From Amylostereum areolatum (taxonomy: Eukaryota; Basidiomycota; Agaricomycetes; Russulales; Stereaceae), in assembly GCA_012932865.1 (NCBI GenBank), contig SAXG01000001.1, positions 2,593,693-2,657,692 on the forward strand: a DNA stretch of 64,000 nt, in the 5' to 3' direction. A program made the position numbers and the translations under genes. Under the pieces are notes generated by a model, which was given only the letters and a program-made list of their open reading frames with translations, was not told the DNA's origin and ran no database searches. This document shows positions 53,221-64,000 of this stretch, piece after piece. The first letter of the stretch is position 1; the number at the start of each line of letters is the position of its first letter.

Positions 53221-53691
53221 TAAGCTCGAGATCTGTTTACTCTTGCACCACCCTACGACCGTCCCTACGTACTGTAGCGTAGTAGTAGTAGTACCCGTCT
53301 GGTACTGACCTTGTTCTTCCCCCGTGCCGCCCTAGACCGTTGCCCCCAGAGTACGCGACTCGTTACCCTGACATTGTGGTCGTGCGCACGTATACCGGTG
53401 CCGGCTTGACGTTTCCTCGAAACGTTACACCTACTCGAGACTCTCCAATACCAGGAGTTGAAAGCTCAGAGGTGACAGTAGAAGGTGCACCTTTGGTGTA
53501 GGAAACGAGTAAAAGCGGCGAAAGGAAAGCGGTTTAGGAAGTCTTTGGGCTCGTGTCCCCTAGACGAAGAGACAGCCAACAGGTCGAGAAGACTGAGGCA
53601 GACCGTCTTGCGATCTCATAACAGAACCACCTTCCCTCGACAAAATCTTCCCTTGCCGCACAGAGTAACCATTTCGACTGGGGGCTCGTGC

Positions 53692-54093
53692 ATGGAAGAT
53701 TGGCGCTCGCAAGTACAAGAATTCATCCCCATCAGCCACGACGCTATCATCTCCCTCATCAACGAATCTAAAGACCCTTGGGCCTGGCACAATTGGAAGG
53801 TCGCCCTCGGCGTAGAAGAACTTGAAGACTCCGTCATAGACATCCACTTCTATCGCCTCAAAATAAGCGAACAAGGAAACGGAAACCTCTACGTCTACTC
53901 CTGCCCATACGTCACCTACCGCTACAAACTCGAGCAACCCCCAAAATCCTTCTACGCACCCAACGAGAAAATACCAGTGGACACTCAACACACCCACCGC
54001 CTCCTTACACCAGGCAACACCCCCAGCCCCACACCAGAGCCAGAGGTCATCGACCTCACCCAGCCAGAGGTCATCGACCTCACCCACTTATAA
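53692..54093 (+). CDS. ORF0 of element A2
   Basis: 133 codons, colinear with 2284-2685, with a few amino-acid changes (for example Ile to Val in EDSVID and Arg to Gln in DTQH). The tandem PEVIDLT repeats and the TAA stop followed by ACA ATT are unchanged. It remains open although gag and pol here are broken. Confidence 0.65.
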   Translation: MEDWRSQVQEFIPISHDAIISLINESKDPWAWHNWKVALGVEELEDSVIDIHFYRLKISEQGNGNLYVYSCPYVTYRYKLEQPPKSFYAPNEKIPVDTQHTHRLLTPGNTPSPTPEPEVIDLTQPEVIDLTHL

Positions 54094-55657
54094 ACAATTC
54101 CCTCGTTCGGACTCAACGGCTCCGACTCCAGTTCTGACTCCGACACCGACGTTGAGGACGAAAACTGCTACATATATCCCCTCCCTCTAGGCTTCACTGA
54201 ACGAGGAAACGACTTCTTTGTCCAACTCGGAGACACCACTGTCGAAGTCGCCTTCGTAGCAACCCAAACAAGTGGCATCAGTTGGTACTTCGCCGACGAA
54301 AGCCAAGACGACCTCACTGAAACCGACTTCAACCTCATCGCCGCCTCCGCCCTACCGCCTGTCACCGACGAAGACTTCTCCGACCTCGACGAACCAATCA
54401 TGGCTGCCCAGTGGATCCGCACCAACCCCCAACCCCCTCTCCCCGTCGAACTTGCCAACTGCACCGAAATCGGTGGAACATGGAACATCGTCATCGGCCA
54501 AACTGGCTCTCCCATCCAACACATGAATAACGGCACCGACGATGCCTGGCTCATGGAAGTAAATGGCCAATGGGTCGCCATCCCTGCCGTGCTTGTTGCT
54601 GCCCTCAACCTGCCACCCCCCACCGTCAACGTCACGGCCCCCCCCATCACTGTCAACCCCCCTGCGGTCACTGTTAGTGCCCCAGCCACCGCCGCCGCCA
54701 GACCCCCCCGAAAGAAAGTCCACGCAAAAACTCCTGAAGGCTTCTCTGGGAAACGAGAGGACTTCAATGACTGGATGCGGTCGTGCGAGGAATACATGCG
54801 AGCCGCTGAGGATGACCTCGTGACGGACAAGGACAAAGTCCTCTTCATTCTCACCTACATGACGGGGGAGGCAGCACGCACCTGGAAGGCCGAGTATGAG
54901 GATGCACACTTGGCCAATGGAGCCATGGTCGCCTGGGTGGACTTCCACAAGGCACTCAAAGGGGCCTTCACCGACGTCAATGAGCAGCACCGTGCCGCAG
55001 TCGAACTGGACGGGTTCAAACAGACAAAGGGTACCACTGCCCATGAATACTTCGCCAAGTTCGAGCAACTCGCAAGGAAGGCAGGATACTCCACGGCGCA
55101 GGACCCTATCCACCTCATGCAGCTGCTCAAACACAACGTCTACTATCGGACCATCGACTCCATCTACGACAGCGGTCACGTTCCTCAGAAATACTGAGGA
55201 CCTCAAAGAGCGCATCATCCTGATCGACGGTCTGCGACAGGAGCGGGAGGACCTTAAGACCCAGCGCAGTGGACCCGTGCAGAACCAAAAACCCAAAGGA
55301 CAAGGATCGTCCAATGGGCAACAAGGGGGGCAGGTCCCATGGCGCCGCGATGGAACCGGCACGGTGCACGGTGGCAAAGGTCAGCCGATGGACGTCGACC
55401 GTGTCGACATCAAGGGGCGATGCTTCCGCTGCGGACAGAATGGCCACCAGGTGCGGGACTGCAGGGTGGACGTGAAGAACATCCGAGACATGTGGGGGAG
55501 GGACCGGTACACGGAACCACCAAAGCGGGAGGCTCGAGCACAGACGTTCGAGACACCCACTGCCTGGGCTAGGAGCCTGTCGGCCGAAGATCGGAAAAGC
55601 GTGATGGACGCGCTTCAAGCTCAGCCGAAGGGGGAGGAGAAGAAGGAGGGTTTTTGA
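54094..55657 (+). pseudogene. gag: Gag of element A2 (frameshifted)
   Basis: Matches element A gag from the post-ORF0 segment (no ATG until 54400) through the capsid. An extra C at about 55194 (AAATACTGAGG versus AAATATGAGG) creates an immediate stop at 55195-55197. The zinc knuckle and the GGGTTTT slippery site (55648-55654) follow in the shifted frame. Confidence 0.9.
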
Positions 55658-58600
55658 GGGGGCTGACGATGTACACGGCATCTGAAGCCCAAGTTTCTGT
55701 TTCTCGCTCGTCTGGTTTTGTTGCGCCACGGTGGCCTGGTTCTCGTTTACATATGCGCATGGTTGATTCGGACTGTACTACTACGGGGGATATCCCCATT
55801 ATGACTTCTCTTACGGACTCTATCGGTACGGGCACGCGTCCCGTTGTTATTTTAGATACTCAGGCTTCAATTTGTGAGCCTTCGGCTTTGGATACGGCAT
55901 TGGTTTCGGCCTCAGTTTTGGATACGGCTTTGGATACAGACTCAGGTTTTGGATATGGACCCTGTGAAGTCAGGGACAACGCCGTGCGATGGAAGGGGCA
56001 CGGCACCCAAATCATGTTATATGGCACCTGGAACGGCTCAATGGACGCTTCGTCGCTTAAGGGAAGACAAACCCGAAAGTGCGATTGCAATCCTTCACAT
56101 CTGGACACACCATCGACGTCGTGACGAGGCTACTTATGAAGCCATCAAGGAGATAACTAGCATGGAAGATGAATTAGCATGCCAAGCTCTACTAGAGCTC
56201 GCCACTCCTATGCAGTTCATACGCTCCTCCAGCGCCAAGGAACAAACGGTCATTCCCACACAACTTGTGGTAGATTCCAAGCACATTGTCAAAGCTCTCG
56301 CACTCCTGGACAGTGGTTGCACTGGCTCGTGTATCAACACGAAGTTTGTGCAGGAAAATCATATCCCCACGCGACGGACTGCTCGCCCAATCCCAGTACG
56401 AAATGCAGACGGCACTCTCAACGCAGGAGGTCCCATCACAGGAATATGTCACACTTCGCCTAAATATTCAAGACCATGAAGAAAACATTGACCTGGCGGT
56501 CTCCAATCTAGGAGATACGGACCTTTTCATTGGACATGAGTGGCTAAAGAAGCACAACCCTCACATCGACTGGAAATCCGGGTCAATTGAATTCGACCGA
56601 TGCCCTATCAGCTGCTCTCGTCCCCCTCCCCTCCTCAATATCGATGATGATGAAGAGGAGGAGGAAGAGCCAGTCCACATGGAAAAGGACTGAGCAGCTG
56701 TTTGCCTTCGACTGGGATGGCTACAAAGCGACATACCACATCCGGACCCATGCATCGGACATTGCAATTGAAGAGCACTGCTAAGAAAAAGGAACAGACC
56801 TTCTCTGAGCGAGTCCCAACGGCGTACCACGAATTCAAGGACATCTTTGACAAAGACGACTTCGACAAGCTCCCTGAGCGACGCCCATGGGACCACGCCA
56901 TTGAGCTCACTCCTAACTTCAAACCGGTCGATTGCAAAGTTTACCCCCTCACATTGGACGAGCAGAAGCAACTGGACGCCTTTCTGGAAGAGAACCTGAG
57001 ATCTGGCCGGATCCAACCGTCCAAATCACCCATGGCCTCCCCATTCTTCTTCATCAAGAAAAAGACGGCTCGCTACGTCCTGTGCAGGACTATCGAAAGC
57101 TCAATGAGATGACAATAAAGAACCGTTACCCGCTCCCGCTCATCCAAGAGTTGGTTGACAAACTTAAAGGAGCACGGCACTTTACCAAGCTCGATGTCCG
57201 ATGGGGGTACAACAATGTTCGGATTAAAGAAGGGGACGAGTGGAAAGCTGCATTCCGCACGAACAAAGGTCTCTACGAGCCTACGGTCATGTTCTTTGGA
57301 CTCACCAACTCCCCGTCTACGTTCCAAGCCATGATGAATGACCTGTTCAAAGACTTGATCCACCAAGGAGTCGTGGTCGTCTATTTGGACGACATCCTCA
57401 TCTTCACACATACGCTAGAAGAACATCGTCGAATAGTCAAGGAGGTCCTTCGGATCCTGCGAGAAAACAAACTCTATCTGAAGCCAGAAAAGTGCGAGTT
57501 TGAGAAGGCAGAAATCGAATACCTGGGCATGATTGTCGGCGGAGGAAGGGTTCGCATGGATCCAGCAAAGGTCGCGGCAATCACCAATTGGCCAGCCCCC
57601 AAAACGAAGAAACAACTTCAATCATTTTTGGGCTTTTGCAACTTCTACCGTCGCTTTATCAAGGACTTCAGTGGCATTGCTCACCCAATGACTAAACTCA
57701 CTGGGAAGACGGAATGGGTCTGGGACACCCCACAGCAGGAGGCTTTTGAGGAACTCAAGCGACGTATAACATCGCAGCCAGTTCTAGCAATCCCTACAGA
57801 CGATGGACAGTTCCGTGTCGAGGCGGACTCCTCTGACTATGCCACGGGCGCGGTACTTTCGCAACAACAGGACAATGGCAAATGGCACCCGGTCGCCTTC
57901 CTCTCAAAGTCCCTCAGTGAAGCTGAGAGGAACTATGAGATTTATGACAAGGAATTACTGGCTATCATGACGGCGCTAGAGGAATGGAGACAATACCTCA
58001 TGGGGGCACGACAGGAGTTTGAAATCTGGTCGGATCATCGCAATCTCACGTACTTCCGCAAAGTGCAGAAGCTAAATCGGAGACAAGCACGATGGTTAAC
58101 GGAGCTACAAGAGTATCATTGTACGCTACTCCACAAGCCTGGCAAAACAATGGGTAAACCCGATGCTATTTCCCGACTAGCGGGCCTTGAGAAGGGGGAG
58201 AAAGACAATGAAAACATTGTCCTCCTGAAACCAGAACTCTTTCGCGCCCTCAACCATGCAGGAATTATAACCAATGGACCTGACAATGTCTTCATTGAAC
58301 GGATTCAGGAGGCTACCTTACTCCGAGACCATGCAGTAGAACGCGCCTTAGCACTCAAAGTGAAGGGATGGCTGGAACACGCAGATGGAACGATCACCTG
58401 GCAACACAGACTCTATGTCCCAAGAGACAAAGGACTCCGTGCAGACATCATCCAAGCTCATCATGACGGCCCGCTTGTCGGTCACCCAGGACGATACAAG
58501 ACCCATGAGCTCATCACGCGCAACTACTGGTGGCCTGCCATTAGAGACGATGTCCGGAAATATGTTGAAGGATGTGAGACCTGCCAACGTACCAAGATTA

Positions 58601-59832
58601 GACATGATCGCATTGCCGCTCCACTCCACCCACATGACCCGCCACAAGCGCCTTGGGAGCATGTATCCATCGACTTTGTCATGCCGCTCCCAGTCTCGGA
58701 TGGAAAAGACGCCATCTGCAATGTGAACTGCATGGGTACCAAGCAGGTTGTATTCTGGGCCACGACCAAAGACCTAACGGAGGACGAACTCGCCTTCGAG
58801 TACCTACGCGAGGTGGTCCCCCATCATGGAATTCCTAGAAAGATCGTCAGCGACCGTGGCAGCGTGTTTGTCTCCAAATTCACCACAGCATTGTTCCAAC
58901 TGTTAGGCATTGAAGGGAACCCGTCCACGGCGTATCACCCTCAGACGGACGGACAGACCGAACGCTCCAACATGACCATGGAAAACTACCTTCGCATCTT
59001 CGTCAATCAACGACAGGACAATTGGACACGTTACCTCCCACTTGCCATGACTGCACTCAACAACATGGTCCATAGTTCGATTGGGATGTCTCCCAACTTT
59101 GCCAACTATGGTCGGGAACTCTACCTGGGGACAAACCCTCGACGTGAGACAGACAACCCATCGGCGAACGAGTTTGCACAACGCATGCGAGACATCTATG
59201 AGGAAGCCCGCTCTGCGCTAAAGGCAGCACAGGACGATCAAAAGCGCTTTTACGATCGCAAGAAGGACGAACCAATAGATTACAAAATTGGCGACTTCGT
59301 CTGGCTGGAAGCCAAGACCAGAGATGGCCAAACCGTAATCAAAACGGCACGTCCTATGCAAAAGCTAGATGACAAGCGCTTTGGTCCTTTCGAAATCCTG
59401 GAAAAAGTCGGAGCATCGGCTTACAAGCTTCGCCTCCCTACATCCTGGTCACGAAAACATCCGGTCTTCAACGAGTCCCTCCTATCTCCACACAACGGTC
59501 CCGCCTTTGACAATCAGAAAGCACCTACACCTCCACCGCCAGAGTTAGTCCAAGGAGAGGAAGTCTATGAGGTCGAAAAGATTATAGACTCCAAGAAGGT
59601 TGGTCGCGGCTTCAAGTACCTCGTCAAATGGAAAGGCTACCCAGACAATGACAATACTTGGGAGCCTCTCACCAATCTCCAGAATGCCAAGAAACGCATT
59701 GACGACTTCCACCGTGAACATCTGGGTGCCCCGAAACCTGCACGCCTTAATCGTTGGAAACTCCTGTCGGAGGAAGAAACTGGATCTGATTACGACGAGG
59801 ACGTCGAATCTAAGGAAGGGGTGATGTCATGA
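55654..59832 (+). pseudogene. pol: Pol of element A2 (five frameshifts in the first third)
   Basis: Compared with element A, single-base insertions lie near 55944, 56440, 56691 and 56780, and a one-base loss in an A-run lies near 57063. All hit the protease-to-early-RT segment. From about 57060 to the stop at 59830-59832, RT (YLDD), RNase H, integrase and chromodomain are open and nearly identical to element A. No functional polyprotein can be made from this copy as sequenced. Confidence 0.92.
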
Positions 59833-60281
59833 ACGGTCTATAATTTTCTTTTTACTTTACATCGGTTACACACTTTAGGACTTATCGACTTATCACCGGT
59901 CCGGCTCCACCTTGGCCCGGACCCGGCTCATCTATATCCCGCCCGGACCCACGTGACTCATCTCGGTCCGGGTCTGACTCCTTTCTCTTGACTCATGCTG
60001 TACGATACTGACTCATGCTGTGCTCTTTTACATACGACTGCTTACTTATACTTGGTCTGCTTACTGATCACCGTGTATTGGTTGCTTACCTAAGTCTCTC
60101 TCCTCTTGTGTATATAAGGCTCGCTCTCGCTGTACATATTCCTTATCTCGAGCTAGTCAATTCTACCGACTTTGCTTGCTTTCCCTTGTCTGTCGCCGTG
60201 TCTGATCGGCTCCCCTCTGTCGTCCTCTTCCTCTGTCAGCTTTGTCGTAACTTGGTGCTGTCGCACTAGTCGTTGCTGACA
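59825..60281 (+). repeat. 3' LTR of element A2
   Basis: 457 bp. Differs from the 5' LTR at CACAC (CACGC at 5') and GATCACC (GATCGCC), among others, mainly CpG transitions. It abuts element E's integrase without a matching duplication. Confidence 0.96.
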
Positions 60282-63200
60282 ATCTCGCAGTGTGAACGTT
60301 TGATCATGCTGCATTTTCATTAACTTGGCAGCTATTTCCAGACTTGCTTCTGCGTTGTTCCATGCGTCCTTAAAGTTCTTTATTCTTTCTTCGGCTGTCG
60401 GTATTCGCGGATCGGTTGGTATTGCCGGGTTAAAAACCGGTTGATACCCGTGTAGGAGTTCAAATGGGCAAGTTTTCGTAGCTGAATGTTGTCTTATATT
60501 GTGTGCAAATTCTGCTTTTGGTAGAAGTTTTGCCCAATTCGTTTGATCTCCGTTGCAGAATGCTCGAAGATATTGTTCTAACTCTTGATTCACTCTTTCT
60601 GTTTCGCCATCCGTTTGGGGATGATACGCTGTACTGAGCGACGAGATAACTCCGAGGCTGTCGCAGATGGATTGGAATACTTTGGATGCGAATTGCGGGC
60701 CTCTGTCCGATATCATTCTTTTCCATAGTCCAAATCGTCTGTAAACATTGTCGATCAGAAGATCGGCTGTTTCTTCTGCGTTGATCGTCTTTAGGCACGG
60801 CGTGAATACTGCGGTTTTGGTGAACCTGTCGACGACTACGTTGATCGAATCGAATCCGTTGGAGATCGGAAGGTCTGTAATAAAATCTGATGTGATTGTT
60901 TCCCATGGTCGTTCTGGTATTTCCGTTGGTTGTAATGGATGTTTTGCCGGATGTGTGACATTTTTTGTTGACTGGCATACGGGACATCCTTGAACATAAT
61001 CTTTCACGAAGGAAATCATCTTGGGCCACCAAAAGTTTCTTTGTACCAGCTCCAGGGTTTTCATTTCGCCTGGATGTCCAATCGTTTCCAGATCATGATG
61101 CGATTTTAGGATCATGCGTCTAAGTTCGAGATTCTGTGGCACATAGATCTTTCCTTTTCTGATGATCAGATCGTTCTCGAAGTTCCAGTCTTCGATTCCT
61201 TTTGCGAGGGTGCGTGGTCCCGATCTTTTGATTATATCTAATGCTGTCCAAACTTCATCATCTAGGTGTGAGAAGTTTCTTAGTTCTTTGAGAAGTTCTT
61301 TGTCTCCGACTGCTTCGACTGTTCCTCTTCCGGTGGCTCTAGCCCTGAAAACCGAAGGGTGAAGCAGGATGCGGTCGTCGTTGTCTGGAATGTCTTCCTT
61401 ATGATCTGGTCTTCTAGAAAGTCCGTCTGCCTTGTTTGTACTTCCTGGTTTGTGCACCAAGGTGTAGTCGAAACGGGACAGATACAAGCTCCATCGTGCT
61501 TGCCGTCGGTTGAGTTTCTGAGCTGTTGTGAAATATTCTAGATTTTTATGATCTGTCCAGATTTCGACTTTGTGGTTCGCTCCTTCTAGATAGTGTCGCC
61601 AGTGTTCTAAGGCTTTTACTACTCCTAAGAGTTCTTTGTCGTATATCTCGTAATTCTGTTCCGCGGGAGACAGTGATTTGGATAGGTACGCGACCGGGTG
61701 CCATCTTCCGATTTCATCTGGCTGTGATAGGATCGCTCCGTACGCAAAATCGGAGGCGTCACTCTCTATGCGGAATGGTTTGTTTTCATCGGGCATGATT
61801 AAGATTGGGGACGATGTGAACTCTCGTTTCAGTCTTTCGAAGGTACGTTCACATTCGGCCGTCCAGTTCCATTCGTGGTCTTTCTTTGTGAGTTGGAATA
61901 GGGGCCTGGCGATCTTAGAATAGTCTTTGATGAAGCGTCGATAGAAATTTCCAAATCCGAGGAACGATTGGACTTCTTTTACTTTCCTTGGTGTGGGCCA
62001 TTCGGCTAGTCCTTGGACTTTGACTGGGTCCATCTGTACCTTGTTGTGCGTGATTATCACGCCTAAGTATTCGATTGATGGTTGTTCGAAGAAGCACTTC
62101 TCTGGTTTCAGGAATAGATCGTTCCGTTCTAGAAGTTGGAGGGCTTCTTTCATCAATTTCCTGTGTTCGTCGAGTGTTTCGGTAAATATCAATATGTCGT
62201 CCATATAGACCACCACTTTTCCTGTGTCTATTAATTCTTTGAATAGTGCGTTCATCATTGCTTGGAATGTCGCGGGTGAGTTGGTTAATCCGAAGAACAT
62301 TACCATTGGTTCGAAAAGGCCTCTGTTTGTTTTGAACGCAGCTTTCCATTGGTCCCCTTCTTTGATTCGAACATTGTTGTATCCCCATCGGAGATCGAGT
62401 TTTGAGAAGATTTTAGCGCCTTTTAATTTGTCGATGAGATCTGAGATGAGTGGTATCGGATATTCATTTTTGACCGTGATCGAGTTAAGATAGCGATAGT
62501 CCTGTACTGGTCGAAGAGATCCGTCTTTCTTCTTGATAAAGAAAAATGGTGATGATATCTCTGATTTTGATTCTCGGATGTACCCTTTTCGTAGATGTTC
62601 GTCTATGAATGTGTCCAATTCCTTCCGTTCTGGTACTGTCATTGGGTACACTTTGCAATTTCGAGGTTTCCATCCTTCAATCAGGTCTATCGCGTGATCC
62701 CATGGTCTGCTGATTGGAAAACGTTCCGACGCCTTCTTTTCGAATACCTTCTGATACTGTTTGTAACTAGACGGAATCATTTCATCGAGTGTCTTCTTCT
62801 TCTCTCCTACGGCCGCTCTTTCTGCGAGTTCTTGTGCCTTGGTTGCTCTTGCTGTTATCCAAATATCGGGTTCGTTTGTTTCTTTTGCAATCGGCATTGT
62901 TTCTACGTCAGTTTTTCCATGGAACGTTCTGATTATCCTGATATTGACGAGATCGGAGTCGAATTCGGGGTCTTCTTGTTCTTCTATCGTTGTGTGATGG
63001 TTGATCTTCTGTTCTTCGAATGATTGTAGAGGGCGTTCGTCTTTTCCTTGGACGATCATTGCTTTACTGGTAGTGGAACACGTACCTGGACATGTCTGTA
63101 GTGTAATCTGTCTTTTCCTCCAATCGATATGAGGATTGTGTTTCTTGAGCCAAGGGGTTCCTAAGATTACTTCATCTCCTCCTAGAGCTGTGACGAATAA

Positions 63201-63602
63201 CCCTAAGTTTTCGCGGTGAATTTCTCCGTTGATCCCTTCCATCGTCATTGGAAGGTATACCTTTTGTTTGATCTCTCCTAGAGTGTTACGAGATCCATCA
63301 ACGTTGTATATTGGTATTGGCTTTCTCAGTTGGATCAGATTCATCTTGTGTTTTCGTACGAAATCTGGATGGATCAGGGTGCTACTTGCCCCGCTATCTA
63401 GAAGTGCTTTTGCGGCGGCTTTACGGAACTTTCCATGAAACGTGACAGGTATATGAATTGATGGAGCGTGTGTTGCTCTGTCTTGGTATGACCTTATATA
63501 CACTGTTCTATTTACGTCATCTCCTGTTTCCTGCACAGGAGATTGTTCTGAAAAGTTCATTGTCTGTGTCCTTTCAACAGCCGCGGTTGAAGGACGATTC
63601 AA
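60282..63602 (-). CDS. pol: Pol of element E (3'-truncated by element A2)
   Basis: Entered by -1 frameshift at 63608-63602. Aspartic protease with KALLDSGASSTLIHPDFV near 63360-63425. RT with FFFIKKKDGSLRPVQDYR and catalytic VVVYMDDILIF near 62195. RNase H (FRIESDASDFAYGAIL, IWTDHKNLEYF). Integrase zinc finger (HHDLETIGHPGEMKTLEL...CPVCQ) and core residues in TSDFITDLP, ISDRGPQFAS and QTDGETERVNQ. The frame is clean to the A2 border at 60282, so the expected C-terminal tail and chromodomain are missing. The frame runs on artificially into A2's LTR to 60153. Confidence 0.93.
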
Positions 63603-63608
63603 AAACCC
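63599..63608 (-). promoter_or_regulatory. -1 frameshift site GGGTTTT abutting the gag TGA of element E
   Basis: Coding strand CAG GGT TTT TGA gives G GGT TTT, identical to element A although the flanks are unrelated. The -1 frame continues as TTG AAT CGT into pol. Confidence 0.83.
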
Positions 63609-64000
63609 TGATTGTCTTTGAACATGTTGGCGGTGCGTGCGAACGTTTCACTGTCCATCTTGTTCACAAGCTTGGTGATCTGATTAATCGGGGATTCTTC
63701 CTCTGTTAAATTCGCCATTCGTGCATTGATCGTTGTTTGGGTACGTTTCTCTGGGCAGTTCCTGGAGATATGTCCTGGCTTCCGACAATAGAAGCATGAT
63801 CCCGATTTCTGAAGTTCTGTACGTTCTTGCGGGGTAAGGCGTCTGAAGTTTCGGTTGTTGTTTCCGGTCTGAGCGACCCTGGCGGTGGTAGCGTTCCCTT
63901 TATTTCCGTTTCCTCTTCGGAACGGAACGTACGGCTGCGGTTTCTTGTATAGGAGGGTAAGATCACTCGTCGGGTTCATTGGTCTCGTATAATGTCGTTG
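63599..64000 (-). CDS. gag: Gag of element E, C-terminal part
   Basis: Open from the window edge to TGA at 63599-63601. It includes a CCHC knuckle (CFYCRKPGHISRNC) near 63755-63800 after an Asn/Arg/Gly-rich stretch. ATG 63979 is probably internal, since the capsid domain would lie upstream, outside the window. It ends in GGT TTT TGA, the frameshift signal. Confidence 0.88.
   Translation of the reverse strand, partial: QRHYTRPMNPTSDLTLLYKKPQPYVPFRRGNGNKGNATTARVAQTGNNNRNFRRLTPQERTELQKSGSCFYCRKPGHISRNCPEKRTQTTINARMANLTEEESPINQITKLVNKMDSETFARTANMFKDNQGF

Larger units (their letters stand above)
52764..60281 (+). mobile_element. Element A2: decayed sister copy of element A
   Basis: LTRs 52764-53220 and 59825-60281 (457 bp each) with about five differences by eye, all transitions. 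The interior is colinear with element A but carries six single-base indels that break gag and pol. The flanking 5-mers, CAGGC (52759-52763) and ATCTC (60282-60286), do not match. The right flank is the inside of element E; the left flank is an unrelated gene. Confidence 0.93.
60282..64000 (-). mobile_element. Element E: third chromovirus family, truncated at both window sides
   Basis: Minus-strand gag (from beyond 64000) and pol down to the integrase C-terminus, where element A2's LTR begins at 60281. Neither LTR of E is visible. Coding is undamaged up to the cut, and AT content is higher than in A or B, so it is a separate family. Confidence 0.9.

Noticed and set aside
1..64000. CRISPR arrays, bacterial operons, tRNA or rRNA genes
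   Set aside because: No regularly spaced repeats, cloverleaf-type signals or rRNA-like sequence were seen. The introns and transposons are fungal.

Overview
The window looks like a transposon-packed stretch of a basidiomycete (probably Agaricomycete) genome. The evidence is GT-AG introns of 48-64 nt, chromodomain Ty3/gypsy elements, a Helitron-type protein, a DUF6589 protein, and a C2-NACHT-WD40 NLR-like gene. Nearly all of the sequence is mobile DNA or relics of it, nested several layers deep. I see no housekeeping genes, tRNAs or rRNAs.

Layout, left to right. (1) A Helitron-type gene on the minus strand is the oldest host layer. It survives as three blocks (1-1355, 8875-9298, 33133-33325) that join in one frame once two LTR elements and their target duplications are removed. 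(2) Element A, 1356-8869 (+), is a nearly intact chromovirus with TSD CGTCT. (3) Element B, 9299-33127 (-), is a second chromovirus family with TSD CAGAA and a decayed pol. (4) Element C, 10154-27148 (-), is nested inside B's integrase. It is a 17-kb LTR element with TSD ACGT and 2,180-bp LTRs. Each LTR carries a spliced 304-codon gene, and an accessory gene separates gag-protease from the polymerase. (5) Two almost identical 6.25-kb units, D-left (33334-39582) and D-right (41720-47967), lie head to head around a 2.1-kb spacer. Each has TAGTCT termini and a convergent gene pair: a DUF6589 protein and a RecQ-type helicase. Their 8-bp flanks are swapped, which is what an inversion by recombination between two independent insertions would leave. 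The spacer holds a mariner-like non-autonomous element and displaced Helitron-side DNA. (6) A degraded C2-NACHT-WD40 gene lies at 48098-50949. (7) A 5'-truncated spliced gene lies at 51937-52763. (8) Element A2, 52764-60281 (+), is a decayed sister of A with non-matching flanks. (9) Element E, 60282-64000 (-), is a third chromovirus, cut by A2 and by the window end.

How the parts work. Chromoviruses A and B share an unusual expression layout. A small ORF0 is followed by a single in-frame stop, then a long gag frame with no ATG. A -1 slippery heptamer directly before the gag TGA leads into pol. Both also carry a Tf1-like self-priming signal: the predicted mRNA 5' end is complementary to the sequence 2 nt after the 5' LTR. 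The D unit is the best candidate for an undescribed system: a DNA transposon whose likely transposase is the DUF6589 protein, travelling with its own RecQ helicase.
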